A stretch of DNA of 64,000 nt from positions 2,976,001-3,040,000 of the forward strand of contig NZ_CP025781.1 of the NCBI RefSeq assembly GCF_004194535.1, read 5' to 3'. The translations under genes were made by a program, and so were the position numbers. The notes below the pieces were generated by a model. The model made no database searches. It saw only the letters and a list, made by a program, of their open reading frames with translations, and was not told where the DNA came from. Position 1 is the stretch's first letter. Each line of letters opens with the position of its first letter. This stretch comes from Iodobacter fluviatilis. GTDB taxonomy: Bacteria > Pseudomonadota > Gammaproteobacteria > Burkholderiales > Chitinibacteraceae. Positions 50,201-59,279 of the stretch are shown here, one piece after another.

Positions 50201-50881
50201 GATGCCAAGCAGGCCGATGCTTTGGGTGGTGCGAAGAAGGGCTTTGATGATTACATGGACAACGCTAAAAACGTGTCCAAGCAAACTGAAGAGCTGGCAG
50301 GCAGCGCAATGGGCGGGCTTGAGGATAGTCTGGTCAATGCGGCGATGACCGGAAAAATGGCGTTTGGTGATATGGCCAAATCAATCATGGCCGATTTGGC
50401 CCGGATTGCGATTAAGAAAGCCATTGTTATGGCCGTGTCGTCGATGTTTGGTAGCACCACCGCATCAGCCAAGGGCAATGCATTTGCTGGCGGTAAAGTC
50501 ACTGCTTTTGCCAAAGGCGGTGCATTTACCAACACGATCGCCACGCGCCCAACGCTTGCGCCTATGGCTTTATTTGGTGAGGCAGGGGCAGAGGCGATTA
50601 TGCCGCTGGCGCGGGATAGCACCGGCTCGCTGGGGGTAAAAATGCTGGGCCCATTACCACGCGGCGCTACTGGTGGTGCGCAGCAGGTCAGCGTATCGGG
50701 TGGTGATGTCACGATTGATTTATCCGTGGTTTACAACGCAAACGGCACGAAGGAAGAAAAACAAAGTGGCGATAGCAACGGTGCCGCCGTGGCTAAGGCT
50801 TTGGGTGAAAGAATGAAAAGTGTCACTTTGACGGTGATTCAACAAGAGCAAAGGCCGGGGGGCTTACTTTATGGCCGCTAG
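47297..50881 (+). CDS. Tape measure protein gpH-like
   Basis: 1194 aa. N-terminal lambda-type tape-measure domain (FVDMTRATANLGYQQSIVLA, GVLRGEEFNSLNEQTPFLLD), long Ala-rich helical repeats (about 320-520), a hydrophobic segment GPIGIAVIGLGLLAWNWDDI near residue 520, and the C-terminal tape-measure end FGEAGAEAIMPLARDSTGSL. Overlaps gpGT by one base and gpM by 11 bp. Sets tail length; the membrane-like part helps DNA entry. Confidence 0.92.
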   Translation: MAAGEIGIRITADGRVLIAEAGRATRAISAVGNQAKNTSTDMVRLANHTQTLSNNLAAVKRLGAGALALTGISLSVSELVSLNDELTNLDSRMKLVTYGAANLAAVQEKLYLGSQKAQTGYQATAGLFVDMTRATANLGYQQSIVLAFTDKVSKGLVVSGSAAESSKAALIQFAQAMNSGVLRGEEFNSLNEQTPFLLDALAVGLGKPRGELKKLADDGQLTADVVFPAMLRGLSGVDAQFAQITPTIARASAALSDHGAVAMHEFDKAAGISRNIAAGITFVNQHLDSMLTVMGFVGQSATLLAGVYSVKMVGGFAASTKAAIVDISAKKAVLAAEAELAAGAVVRAERMQLLAVQDMSRARAAVLAAEQQVAAGVAVLAADRERYASTAVLIRSELQLEQTRLLAQISDIGRAQRTQAMAVLSMELAAANAALIRTETALAAAELESAGGANASSAAQARLNVLREASVAATGSAAAATQALNIAQVGSAAAGTAAAGASGMFGTALAALGGPIGIAVIGLGLLAWNWDDIKRAANEAADASCKAARDVSDALKASDVAKANDALAVLKSERAKSAASETSLRSVPTAEMPDYAKAELKAAIDAEAERGERIRGEIQSGERALEAFKSKRREALLVGSERIYDGKDAMYAKAGYGNYKDSPVGLGKALSTKAYLDSHLTNAQQRTTALAEENKEYQRQLAIAGGSEELLKQINAAHKTGVSDIEDKYKDKSKKSDPLESNYLQQKLTLSKAIAAANTQIADSTAGVSSADGKHVAALAEWLKYDKEGAALGKDRVSVLQTLAKEADKQAVSAKQTAEYYDYMRSSAADIAKTQRDTASFKKIGVVSPYQNRQALEDEFVPGGKFAGEIDRPRKKSLQDQATAKDLAAMQQSNVLYGRENIQSLQQMQFSNDLLNRSVVEQEKLNLLHQAAVDFKKRSVGLTGEELAEAERLRDVYQQGVVQSLADKDAKQADALGGAKKGFDDYMDNAKNVSKQTEELAGSAMGGLEDSLVNAAMTGKMAFGDMAKSIMADLARIAIKKAIVMAVSSMFGSTTASAKGNAFAGGKVTAFAKGGAFTNTIATRPTLAPMALFGEAGAEAIMPLARDSTGSLGVKMLGPLPRGATGGAQQVSVSGGDVTIDLSVVYNANGTKEEKQSGDSNGAAVAKALGERMKSVTLTVIQQEQRPGGLLYGR

Positions 50882-51221
50882 TACCTTTAATTGGATTTCT
50901 GATTATGGGATTCAGACCAACACCAAGCCACGCATTATTACGGCGCGATTTGGGGATGGTTACGAGCAGCGCCAGCCAGCTGGGCTAAATATTCATCCCC
51001 GTACATGGAACTTAAAATTCACTGCACGTAAGGGGGTGGACGCTGATGCGATAGATGAGTTTTTTAAGGCCAGAAATGGCGGCGTAGATTGGTTCTGGTG
51101 GTCTCCTCAGCGCAGTGCCCCTGTCAAAGTGCGTTGTGAAACATGGACGAAAGACGAAAAGGGTTTTAATAATGTCGATATCACTGCCGAGTTTATCGAG
51201 TGCTTTGATCCGGGGGTGTAA
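50871..51221 (+). CDS. Minor tail protein gpM-like
   Basis: 116 aa. FNWISDYGIQTNTKPRIITA and RFGDGYEQRQPAGLNIHPRT, then WFWWSPQ, are hallmarks of lambda gpM, a tail-tip protein. It starts inside the tape-measure stop. A diverged copy of its first 20 codons occurs at 26289-26384. Confidence 0.88.
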   Translation: MAASTFNWISDYGIQTNTKPRIITARFGDGYEQRQPAGLNIHPRTWNLKFTARKGVDADAIDEFFKARNGGVDWFWWSPQRSAPVKVRCETWTKDEKGFNNVDITAEFIECFDPGV

Positions 51222-51917
51222 ATGTTAAAAACAGATATTCAAACCCTCACGCCGGGCGCACATATTGAGCTGTTCGAGCTGGATATGACACAGATCGGCG
51301 GCGATGTGGTGCGCTTTCATGCAGGCACTAATGCGCTGACTCAGCCTGTGGTTTGGAAGGGGCAGCAGTACGCCCCTTATCCGGTTGAGGCCACCGGATT
51401 TGCGGCCAGCAATAAAGGCGCAATGCCGCGCCCCAGCTTAAAAGTGGCCAACGTCGTGGGCTTAATGTCGGCGCTGGCAGGGGATCATAATGATTTGCTG
51501 GGCTGCAAAGTCACACGCCGCCGCACACTGGCTCAGTACCTTGATACGGTTAATTTCCCTGATGGTGTGAATCCATCGGCTGATCCCTCGCAAGAATTCC
51601 CGCCAGAGATCTGGATGATCGATCGCAAAGCGCTAGAAACGCCCGAACTGATTGAATTCGAGCTTGCTTCCCCGATGGATCTGATGGGCCAGCAATTGCC
51701 TGCTCGGCAAATTGTGCAGAACTGCTGCACCTGGCGTTATCGGGGCAGCGAGTGCGGTTATACGGGCGGGCCGGTGGCAGATATTAATGATCTGGCTACA
51801 ACGGATTCAGTAAAAGATCAGTGCGGTAAACGGCTGGCCAGCTGCAAACTGCGCTTTGGTGCCAATAGCGAGCTGCCTTACGGGGGCTATCCTGCGGCGG
51901 GCCTGCTGCGCTACTGA
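51222..51917 (+). CDS. Minor tail protein gpL-like
   Basis: 231 aa. Motifs HIELFELDMTQIGGDVVRFH, WKGQQYAPYPVEATGF and four cysteines near the C-terminus (NCCTWRYRGSECGYTGG, CGKRLASCKLRFG) that in gpL bind an iron-sulfur cluster. Directly after gpM. Builds the tail tip. Confidence 0.88.
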   Translation: MLKTDIQTLTPGAHIELFELDMTQIGGDVVRFHAGTNALTQPVVWKGQQYAPYPVEATGFAASNKGAMPRPSLKVANVVGLMSALAGDHNDLLGCKVTRRRTLAQYLDTVNFPDGVNPSADPSQEFPPEIWMIDRKALETPELIEFELASPMDLMGQQLPARQIVQNCCTWRYRGSECGYTGGPVADINDLATTDSVKDQCGKRLASCKLRFGANSELPYGGYPAAGLLRY

Positions 51918-51934
51918 GTTTTAAATACATTTCT

Positions 51935-51960
51935 AAGCCTCGCATCTGCGGGGCTTTTTG
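51935..51960 (+). terminator. Terminator-like hairpin between gpL and gpK
   Basis: AAGCCTCGC-ATCT-GCGGGGCTT hairpin with a T-run inside the late operon. Confidence 0.75.
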
Positions 51961-51977
51961 CATTCTGGAGCCCGAAT

Positions 51978-52682
51978 ATGTTTAGCGCTGAAATCATGGA
52001 AGAGATCGCGGCGCATGCTGCAGCAGAGTTTCCGCGTGAATGCTGTGGCTTAGTGGTAGCACTGGCGGATGGTGCGGCTTATTTGCCCTACCCAAACCGT
52101 GCCCAGGGCAGCGAGCACTTTGTACTGGCTGCCGAGGATTTGGCCGAGGCTGAAGATATGGGCGAGATTTTGGCGGTGGTGCATAGCCACCCCAATGCAT
52201 CGCCAGAGCCTAGCCCCGCTGATCGCGTTAGCTGCAATATTTCTGGCCTGCCGTGGCTGATTGTGAGCCACCCGCCTTCTGGGCATCAGTTGCTGTGCCC
52301 TGATGATTATCAGGCTCCGCTGTTGGGCAGACCCTTTGTGCATGGCGTGCTGGATTGCTACGCGCTAATCCGTGATTGGTATCGCCAAGAGCGCAGCATC
52401 GTTTTACCTGATTTTAATCGGCGCGATAACTGGTGGCTGGGTGATGACAATCTTTACATGGATCATTTCAAGGAAGCTGGTTTTGCTGAGGTGCAGGATG
52501 TAGATGATTGGCAGATTGGTGATGTGATCTTGATGCAGATCAGGGCAGACAAACCCAATCACGGCGCGGTTTATTTAGGTGACGGCATCATCATGCACCA
52601 TATCCACGGGCGTTTGTCTGGCCGCGATGTGTATGGCGGTTTCTGGCAGAAAGTCACGGTTAAAAGGGTTCGATATGCGTGA
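51978..52682 (+). CDS. Tail tip protease gpK-like (JAMM + NlpC/P60)
   Basis: 234 aa. N-terminal JAMM metalloprotease: Glu21 in PRECCGL and HSHPNASPEPSPAD (His69, His71, Asp82). C-terminal NlpC/P60 cysteine peptidase: Cys127 in HGVLDCYAL and His195 in PNHGAVYLG. Both catalytic sets look intact. The second domain probably cuts peptidoglycan stems during DNA injection. Confidence 0.9.
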   Translation: MFSAEIMEEIAAHAAAEFPRECCGLVVALADGAAYLPYPNRAQGSEHFVLAAEDLAEAEDMGEILAVVHSHPNASPEPSPADRVSCNISGLPWLIVSHPPSGHQLLCPDDYQAPLLGRPFVHGVLDCYALIRDWYRQERSIVLPDFNRRDNWWLGDDNLYMDHFKEAGFAEVQDVDDWQIGDVILMQIRADKPNHGAVYLGDGIIMHHIHGRLSGRDVYGGFWQKVTVKRVRYA

Positions 52683-53250
52683 AATCATTTTATACGGTGC
52701 AATGCGCCGCCAGTTTGGCAGGCGCTTTTTTTTGGACGTTGCAAACCCAGCAGAAGCCGTCCGTGCGCTAATGGCCGTTGTGCCGGGCTTTAAAGTTTGG
52801 TTCACCAAACAGGCGCAGGCCGGTGCGGCGTATCACGTACTGGTGGGTAAAAAAGATCTGAATAAAGATCAGCTGCATGACCCGCATCCTGATTCTGCGG
52901 CGATTCGTATTGCTCCAGCGCTGCGTGGAGCTAAGGCAGGTGTATTGCAGGTTGTAATGGGGGTGATTTTAATTGCAGTGAGTTATATGACGTTCTGGTC
53001 CGGCCCCGTGGCCGCTGGTATTTTCGCTGCCGGTGTGGGCATGATTATTGGTGGTGTCGTGCAAATGCTTTCGCCACAGCGCACTGCCGATGCGCCAGAA
53101 GAGCGCCCTGGCAACAAGCCTTCTACTGTATTTTCGGGGGCAGTGAATACCACGGCCCAAGGCCACCCCGTGCCGGTGCTGTATGGCGAGTTGATTGTGG
53201 GCTCTGCTGTCATCAGCGCGGGCATTTCTACGGATGATGTAGCCCTATGA
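52675..53250 (+). CDS. Tail assembly protein gpI-like
   Basis: 191 aa from the ATG at 52675 (MREIILYGAMRRQ); a longer reading from 52579 is within gpK and rejected. FFLDVANPAEAVRALMAVVP is the ubiquitin-like N-terminal domain, and two hydrophobic segments (QVVMGVILIAVSYMTFW, AGIFAAGVGMIIGGVVQM) follow. Ends in NTTAQGHPVPVLYGELIVGS, typical for gpI. Confidence 0.85.
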   Translation: MREIILYGAMRRQFGRRFFLDVANPAEAVRALMAVVPGFKVWFTKQAQAGAAYHVLVGKKDLNKDQLHDPHPDSAAIRIAPALRGAKAGVLQVVMGVILIAVSYMTFWSGPVAAGIFAAGVGMIIGGVVQMLSPQRTADAPEERPGNKPSTVFSGAVNTTAQGHPVPVLYGELIVGSAVISAGISTDDVAL

Positions 53251-56200
53251 GCGCACGCGATATTATTGGTGCCGGTGGTGGCGGCAAAGGTGGGGATGAG
53301 GGCGGGCGCACGCCAGTAGAAGCGCCGGATAGCTTACGTAGCCGTGATCTGGCGCGGGTGTTGGATTTAATCTCTGAGGGAGAGATTCAAGGGCTGGTCA
53401 ATGGCATGAAATCCATTTACTTAAATGAAGTCCCTTTGCAAGATCCGTCCGGTAATCCTAATTTTACAGGCATTACAGTGGATACCCGCACAGGCACACA
53501 AAGCCAAGGCTATATCCCCGGCATTCCTGCTGTAGAAAATGAAATTCAGGTTGGCGCAGAGGTCAAAGTGGCTGTGCCGCTAGTGCGCAGCATTATCAGC
53601 CCCAGTGTGAATGCCGTGCGGGTGCGTTTGTCGTTTCCTAATCTGTCAGCACAAAACACCAGCAATGGGGATTTAAACGGTACTGCCGTTGAAGTCGCCA
53701 TCGATGTGCAATCTGCTGGTGGCCCGTGGGTAGAAAAAAAACGCGACACGATCCGTGGCAAGGCCGTGAGCAAGTATGTACGCAGTTACCGTGTCGAACT
53801 AACCGGCGCTGCGCCGTGGCAAGTGCGCGTGCGGCGTATTACCCCTGATAGCGCACTGGTGGCGCTGCAGAATAAAACTTTCTGGGAAAGCTATACCGAA
53901 ATCATCGATGCCAAGCTGCGCTATCCCAATAGCGCTTTGGTGGCGCTGTCGGTTGATTCCAGCCAGTTCAATAGCATTCCCACCCGCGCCTATCATATGC
54001 GCGGGCTGATTATTCAAGTGCCCAGCAATTACGATCCGGTGGCGCGTACTTATAACGGTATTTGGAACGGCAGTTTTAAGCCAGCGTATAGCAATAATCC
54101 GGCATGGGTTTTTTATGATTTAGTGCTCAATTCTCGCTATGGCTTGGGGCAATTTATTCCTGCATCCAGCGTGGATAAATGGGCGCTGTACGAAATCGCC
54201 CGCTACTGCGATGAGAAAGTGGCTACGGGTTTCGGCGGTACTGAGCCACGTTTTACCTGCAATGTGTATTTGCAAACGCGGCAAGATGCTTATCGCGTGC
54301 TGCAAGATTTGGCCAGCGTGTTTCGGGGCATTAGCTTCTGGGCGGCTGGCTCGCTCTTTGCCACACAAGACGCGCCTGCCGATGCAGAGGCACAGTTCAC
54401 CAATGCCAATGTGATTGATGGCCGGTTTGAGTATCAGGGTGCATCTGCATCCAGCCGCCATACTGTGGCGCTGGTAACGTGGAACGACCCCGATAATATG
54501 TACCGGCCCCAGATTGAATACGTGGCGGATGATGAGGGTATCCGGCGTTTTGGCGTACGTCAGGCGGAGATCGCCGCAATTGGCTGCACGTCTCGCGGGC
54601 AAGCGCACCGGCTGGGGCGCTGGTTGCTGTATAGCGAGGCGATGGAATCCGAAGTTGTTTCGTTTAAATGTGGCTTAGATGGCGCGTTTATTCTGCCCGG
54701 CACCGTGATTAAAGTATCTGATCGCCTACGCAAGGCCAAGCGGGCCGGTGGCCGTATTGTCAGCGCTACCGCTTCAAAAGTTACGGTAGATAGCTACGAG
54801 GCGCTGGGTGGGGTCGAGCGGCTAACAGTTGTGCAGCCAAATGGCACATTAGCAGAGGGCGTGGTAATTGGCGTGGTTGGCAATGTGCTGACACTGCAAA
54901 ATCCGCTGCCCTTTGTGCCAGTGCCGCAAGCCGTTTGGATTTTGGCGAGTGATACCGTGCCAGAGGTGCTGTATCGGGTAGTGAGTATTGCTGAGACGGA
55001 GCCTGGGCAAATTGCGGTAACAGCTCTGCTGCATATGCCTGATAAATATGCACGGGTAGAGCAAAACTTGCGGTTAGAGCCTGTAAAACGTCCACCTGCA
55101 GCGGTGATCCCCGCTGCACCTGCCGTGATTAATTTTGCAGAGCTGCTACAAAACGATGCAGAAAAAATCACGGTAAAGCTGCTTTTAAGCTGGGATATGG
55201 TGCAAGGCGCACGAGAATACCGTGTGCGTTGGCGCTTTGGCGCGGGCAATTGGAGCGAGGCTAATCCTAGTGATGCCAGCTATGAAATCCGCGATGTACC
55301 CGTTGGCCTAGTCGATGTAGAGGTGGGCTCTGTGGGTGCAATGGGTGTGTCAGCCAGAATGACGGCGGCCAGCTACACCATGCAGGGCGATTCTGCCCCG
55401 CCTGCGGCGGTAATCGGCTTGACGCTGATCGAGCCATTTGCCGGTAACGGCTTGCGGGCTAAATGGAATCGGGTGCCGCGTGCCACGGGTTATACAGTGG
55501 AATTGCGAACAACCGGCGGCGTGCTGATTCGTCAGTTGTTCATCGGCGATGTAGCGCACTTTGAATACCTAGCTGAATCGATGCTGGCCGATGGTGGCCC
55601 GTGGCGTAGCGTTACGCTGAAAGTGCGGGCAGAAAATACCCGAGCTCAGCCGGGGCCGTGGTCGTCATTGTTGGCCACTAATCCGGTACCGGCTGCGCTG
55701 AATGGCCTGCTGATGACTGCAGGCTATGACGCGGTGCTTTTCAGCTGCGCTGCGCCTGCCGATCTGGATTTTAAAGGTCTGAAAGTGTGGGCTTCGGCTA
55801 ACACTGGCTTTAGCACGGCAGATGACACCTTTTTGGTTTACGACGGGCCAAATACCCAAGTGCCAATTACCACGCTACGCAGCGGGCAGAAATTAGCCGG
55901 TGGCGTGCCGGTCTATGTTCGTGCTGCGGCTTATGACGCCTTTGGCAAAACAGGTCTGAATATTTCCTCAGAGTTAGCGTGTACACCACTTAAGCTGTTG
56001 GAAGGGTTGAAGCCGGGCGAAATTGATTCGGTTTTGATCAAGGCGGTAGATGCAGCAAAAATTGCCGGTACTTTGCAGGATTGGCAGATTGAAGGGCAGG
56101 CGGATTTAAAGGCGCGGGTTACGCAGGCTGTGCAAGATCTGAACGGGAAAGCATCGATTGGCGATGTGAGTATTTTGGAGGCCAAGCTGGCTAAGGTGGG

Positions 56201-57908
56201 CTCTAGCAGCAATATGCTGATTAATGCTGATTTTCTTTCAGTTAATGATAGTGCCGTGCCTTTGCTTGGCTGGCAGGTCGGAGGGGATAGCGTCAATTTA
56301 GCCCGTGGGCATAGTCTTAGTAACGATTGGCAAGTTCTGCCTGCTACGGCGGCGAAAACAGCCTACCTGCATACGCTCGCTGCTGGAGGCTCACCGACGT
56401 GGGTATATCAAACTCATCTTGTAGAGGCAGGGAAAACCTATTGCTTCTCGGTTTTTTCGGGGGCGCATCGTGCGCGGTGCTGGGTTAGCCTTGAGTTTTT
56501 AGATGCTACTGGGAAGTTGATCCCTGTAGCCGCTGGAGGGGCAGAGTCCATCAATCTATATACAGGAGATGCGAGTAATTCGTTTGGTGGGGCGTTGTTA
56601 TCTGGATACAAGCGTATTTTCCTATTGAGAAAAGCCCCTGTTGGTGCGGTGAAAGTCAACACAGTAATTGGTAAGGATGGCACGCTACCGCCCTTTAGTG
56701 ATAGCTGGCACTTCTTTACCCGTGCAATGTTTGAAGGGGTTACAGAAGGTGCTGCTGGCCCGTCAGAGTGGCGCACTGGTCAAACTGCTGTTGATGGTAT
56801 TTCTGCTAGCGTGACGGAAATCAAAAATGCTCAGGCGGCGCTTGATGGCAAGGTTTCATCTAAGTGGGGTGTCGTGCTTGAAGCCACTACTGATGGGCGT
56901 AAAAAACTATCTGGGGTGCAGGCGTTTAATGATGGATCGGTAAGTCAATTTATCATTTCCGCCGATCAGGTTTTGATTACCAGTGGTGGCGAAATCAATC
57001 CAGACCCTAATTTTTCAGATAAGTCTTTACCTGGAACTTGGGTTATTGCAAACGGCGTTGGTGCCATTGTTGGGCCGTCGTCGTGGGATGGTGCAGAGGG
57101 AAATTACTTTCGGTTTGATACGCCTAATACACGTATTCATACGGCAAAAGCGATGCCGATCAACCCAAGTCATGTTTATAGGTTAACTGCTGCACTTGGC
57201 GCAGAGGCGGGCTCCGATCGTAATATGTATGTTTACATTATTTTTTACGACGCAGCAGGGGTAGAGATTGCTCCTAACGGATGGGGTGGTGCATTGTCTG
57301 GCTACACTCACGGAGGTCTGGTGTCTGGAGGTCGATTTACACGATATGGCGCTCAGTTTGGTTTAGATACGTCTCGGCCAATTCCTAGTAATGCACGTCT
57401 GTGTCGTATTGGAGTATGGGGGCAATATTCTGGTGGTGGATCAACCGCAAATCCTCAGTATTGCTGCGCTGTTCGTCTGGAAAGGGCGTTTGGAGCTGAG
57501 CTGATTGTAGATGGCTCGATCACTGCAAAGTCTCTAAAAGTAGACACACTGCAGTCCGTTAATGCCCGCACCGGCAACCTGATTGTTGATGGTGGTGGCT
57601 CCATTTGCAGCAGTAATTTTTCTAATTACTGGAGCTGGCCAGCTGCTGGGCAAACGGGTTTTCATATTTCAGAGCGCGGCATGCTGTTGGGTAATCCAAA
57701 CTATGGCAATGGCTCGTTTTTTCATTACGACGTTCTGAATGGCAATCTTGAGGTGCGTAATGGCACGATTCGGGCATCTGCCATTGAAGCATGCGAAGTG
57801 AATTTGAAATCTAAAAACGCAGGGCAGGGCTATATGCAGATCACCAATCAACTGATCACGGTATTTGATGGCAATGGCGTGCGCCGTGTTGATCTGGGTA
57901 TTTTCTAA
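53247..57908 (+). CDS. Host-specificity tail fibre/tip protein gpJ-like
   Basis: 1553 aa. N-terminal part (GGGGKGGDEGGRTPVEAPDS, DLISEGEIQGLVNGMKSIYL) and HDII-like hub domains as in lambda gpJ (YRVELTGAAPWQVRVRRITP, NPAWVFYDLVLNSRYGLGQF). Middle has fibronectin-III-like segments (residues about 640-900). The C-terminal third (SITAKSLKVDTLQSVNARTG) is the receptor-side part. Its last residues VFDGNGVRRVDLGIF are echoed in the next two proteins. Determines host range. Confidence 0.92.
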   Translation: MSARDIIGAGGGGKGGDEGGRTPVEAPDSLRSRDLARVLDLISEGEIQGLVNGMKSIYLNEVPLQDPSGNPNFTGITVDTRTGTQSQGYIPGIPAVENEIQVGAEVKVAVPLVRSIISPSVNAVRVRLSFPNLSAQNTSNGDLNGTAVEVAIDVQSAGGPWVEKKRDTIRGKAVSKYVRSYRVELTGAAPWQVRVRRITPDSALVALQNKTFWESYTEIIDAKLRYPNSALVALSVDSSQFNSIPTRAYHMRGLIIQVPSNYDPVARTYNGIWNGSFKPAYSNNPAWVFYDLVLNSRYGLGQFIPASSVDKWALYEIARYCDEKVATGFGGTEPRFTCNVYLQTRQDAYRVLQDLASVFRGISFWAAGSLFATQDAPADAEAQFTNANVIDGRFEYQGASASSRHTVALVTWNDPDNMYRPQIEYVADDEGIRRFGVRQAEIAAIGCTSRGQAHRLGRWLLYSEAMESEVVSFKCGLDGAFILPGTVIKVSDRLRKAKRAGGRIVSATASKVTVDSYEALGGVERLTVVQPNGTLAEGVVIGVVGNVLTLQNPLPFVPVPQAVWILASDTVPEVLYRVVSIAETEPGQIAVTALLHMPDKYARVEQNLRLEPVKRPPAAVIPAAPAVINFAELLQNDAEKITVKLLLSWDMVQGAREYRVRWRFGAGNWSEANPSDASYEIRDVPVGLVDVEVGSVGAMGVSARMTAASYTMQGDSAPPAAVIGLTLIEPFAGNGLRAKWNRVPRATGYTVELRTTGGVLIRQLFIGDVAHFEYLAESMLADGGPWRSVTLKVRAENTRAQPGPWSSLLATNPVPAALNGLLMTAGYDAVLFSCAAPADLDFKGLKVWASANTGFSTADDTFLVYDGPNTQVPITTLRSGQKLAGGVPVYVRAAAYDAFGKTGLNISSELACTPLKLLEGLKPGEIDSVLIKAVDAAKIAGTLQDWQIEGQADLKARVTQAVQDLNGKASIGDVSILEAKLAKVGSSSNMLINADFLSVNDSAVPLLGWQVGGDSVNLARGHSLSNDWQVLPATAAKTAYLHTLAAGGSPTWVYQTHLVEAGKTYCFSVFSGAHRARCWVSLEFLDATGKLIPVAAGGAESINLYTGDASNSFGGALLSGYKRIFLLRKAPVGAVKVNTVIGKDGTLPPFSDSWHFFTRAMFEGVTEGAAGPSEWRTGQTAVDGISASVTEIKNAQAALDGKVSSKWGVVLEATTDGRKKLSGVQAFNDGSVSQFIISADQVLITSGGEINPDPNFSDKSLPGTWVIANGVGAIVGPSSWDGAEGNYFRFDTPNTRIHTAKAMPINPSHVYRLTAALGAEAGSDRNMYVYIIFYDAAGVEIAPNGWGGALSGYTHGGLVSGGRFTRYGAQFGLDTSRPIPSNARLCRIGVWGQYSGGGSTANPQYCCAVRLERAFGAELIVDGSITAKSLKVDTLQSVNARTGNLIVDGGGSICSSNFSNYWSWPAAGQTGFHISERGMLLGNPNYGNGSFFHYDVLNGNLEVRNGTIRASAIEACEVNLKSKNAGQGYMQITNQLITVFDGNGVRRVDLGIF

Positions 57909-58171
57909 TGGCACAAGGGCTGCGGGTTTATGACGAACAGGGGCGGTTGACACTTGATATGACCGATCGCGTGTCGAAGATTTTAGGTTCGGTGCGTGTG
58001 GCAGGTAGTGGTACTGCTTGGGCACCGCTACTGCAGGGGAATCAACTCTGGGCGGTTTTTGTGCCCGATGATACCTACATTATCCCGCCCGCGATCACGA
58101 TTAGCGGCAATACCGTGTCATGGTCTGCCGGGGAGAGTTATTCCGGCTTAATTTACTACGGATCATTTTGA
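57908..58171 (+). CDS. Small tail-tip-associated protein
   Basis: 87 aa, overlapping gpJ by one base. MAQGLRVYDEQGRLTLDMTD shares a G-L-R-V-Y/F-x-x-x-G-x-L-x-x-D motif with the next protein and the end of gpJ. The rest is beta-rich. Located where host-range accessory genes usually are; probably a tail accessory protein. Confidence 0.65.
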   Translation: MAQGLRVYDEQGRLTLDMTDRVSKILGSVRVAGSGTAWAPLLQGNQLWAVFVPDDTYIIPPAITISGNTVSWSAGESYSGLIYYGSF

Positions 58172-58172
58172 T

Positions 58173-58859
58173 ATGGCAGAGGCAGGGTTACGGGTTTTTA
58201 CGCCATCCGGCGTGCTGCAAATTGACTCTAATTATAAAAATTTAGAGTTTCGGCGCAAAGTTCAGCTTACTAGCGTGCTGGATTCATGGGGCCAAGCGGG
58301 GCAAGGGGTGGCTTCATTTTCTGCTTTGCCAGGGGAAGAAAACGCCATTCTGGCGCTGGCCCCCGCGCCTAATACGGGAGGAGTGGCGTACTGGCGTAAA
58401 GATGGCGGTGTTCACCGTTTTTATACAAGCGGTGGTGGGCAGTCGTTTACGGTTTATGTGTTTGCTGAGCCTCTGCAATATGCACCAAGTGGCTGTGGTC
58501 TGCGCATTCGGTCGGCAGATGGTCAGATCGTGTTCTCTTCTGAGAAGCGATATATGCGGGTTGTGGCTATGGCACCACCGGAGGGGACGGTTGAAGCCGT
58601 TGCTTCACTGGCTGGTGTGATATCAGGTGGGTATTCCGCAAAATTTGAATATCACGATGAAGGCTTGCCGCCGGGCTATGGCCGTTTTGAATCTCGCTTG
58701 CCAGGGGTTTCGATTTCTGATCGTGGAGGTGGGCGATTCGCTTTAGTGGGCGATTCGGTGGTTACGGGTGTATCAATCCAGAAAAAACCAAATCCATCAT
58801 GGAAGAATATCAATCGTTCGCCCAATCAATTGCTGGTGATTGATGTTACAAATTATTAG
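58173..58859 (+). CDS. Putative tail accessory protein
   Basis: 228 aa, 1 bp after the preceding gene. AEAGLRVFTPSGVLQIDSNY repeats the motif of the small protein before it. Beta-rich, Gly-rich body (FYTSGGGQSFTVYVFAEPLQ, SRLPGVSISDRGGGRFALVG). Probably displayed at the tail tip. No database family recalled. Confidence 0.6.
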   Translation: MAEAGLRVFTPSGVLQIDSNYKNLEFRRKVQLTSVLDSWGQAGQGVASFSALPGEENAILALAPAPNTGGVAYWRKDGGVHRFYTSGGGQSFTVYVFAEPLQYAPSGCGLRIRSADGQIVFSSEKRYMRVVAMAPPEGTVEAVASLAGVISGGYSAKFEYHDEGLPPGYGRFESRLPGVSISDRGGGRFALVGDSVVTGVSIQKKPNPSWKNINRSPNQLLVIDVTNY

Positions 58860-58883
58860 TTTTTTTACTCACAAGGGAAAGCA

Positions 58884-59207
58884 ATGAACATTACAGAAAA
58901 TATACTTAGTCAGCCGCCTGCGGTGCCAGTGTTACCAGCCCCGCTGACCATGATCAGCAAGCCCGTTGGCTATAGTGTCAGCCCGATTACCATTGATGCG
59001 AGTGGATCAATTACTGCATATGTCAATGTGCAGGTTGATAACGGCGCGGCGGGTATGGTGAGTATTGGCACACAAAACCATTATTTACCTGCCGATGAAG
59101 CGGTGGTGGTTTTGTCAGCACAAGCTAGCCCTGGGCAAACGGTCATTCAACTGCTGTCTGCTGAAATTATTAAAGCATTAAAGGCTAAAGGCTTAATTCA
59201 GTTTTAG
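58884..59207 (+). CDS. Unknown phage protein near lysis region
   Basis: 107 aa with an AAGGGAAAG ribosome-binding site. Pro-rich N-terminus (SQPPAVPVLPAPLTMISKPV), then beta-type sequence (ITAYVNVQVDNGAAGMVSIG). Followed by a terminator. Possibly a structural protein; function unknown. Confidence 0.55.
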   Translation: MNITENILSQPPAVPVLPAPLTMISKPVGYSVSPITIDASGSITAYVNVQVDNGAAGMVSIGTQNHYLPADEAVVVLSAQASPGQTVIQLLSAEIIKALKAKGLIQF

Positions 59208-59234
59208 CCTGCTTTGCATATTTAAAAAATAGAA

Positions 59235-59256
59235 CCCCGCACTGGCGGGTTTTTTT
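59235..59256 (+). terminator. Terminator-like hairpin before holin
   Basis: CCCGC-ACTG-GCGGG hairpin followed by seven T, 28 bp after the preceding stop. Confidence 0.82.
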
Positions 59257-59279
59257 ACGTCTATGGATTTTGGAGTCCT

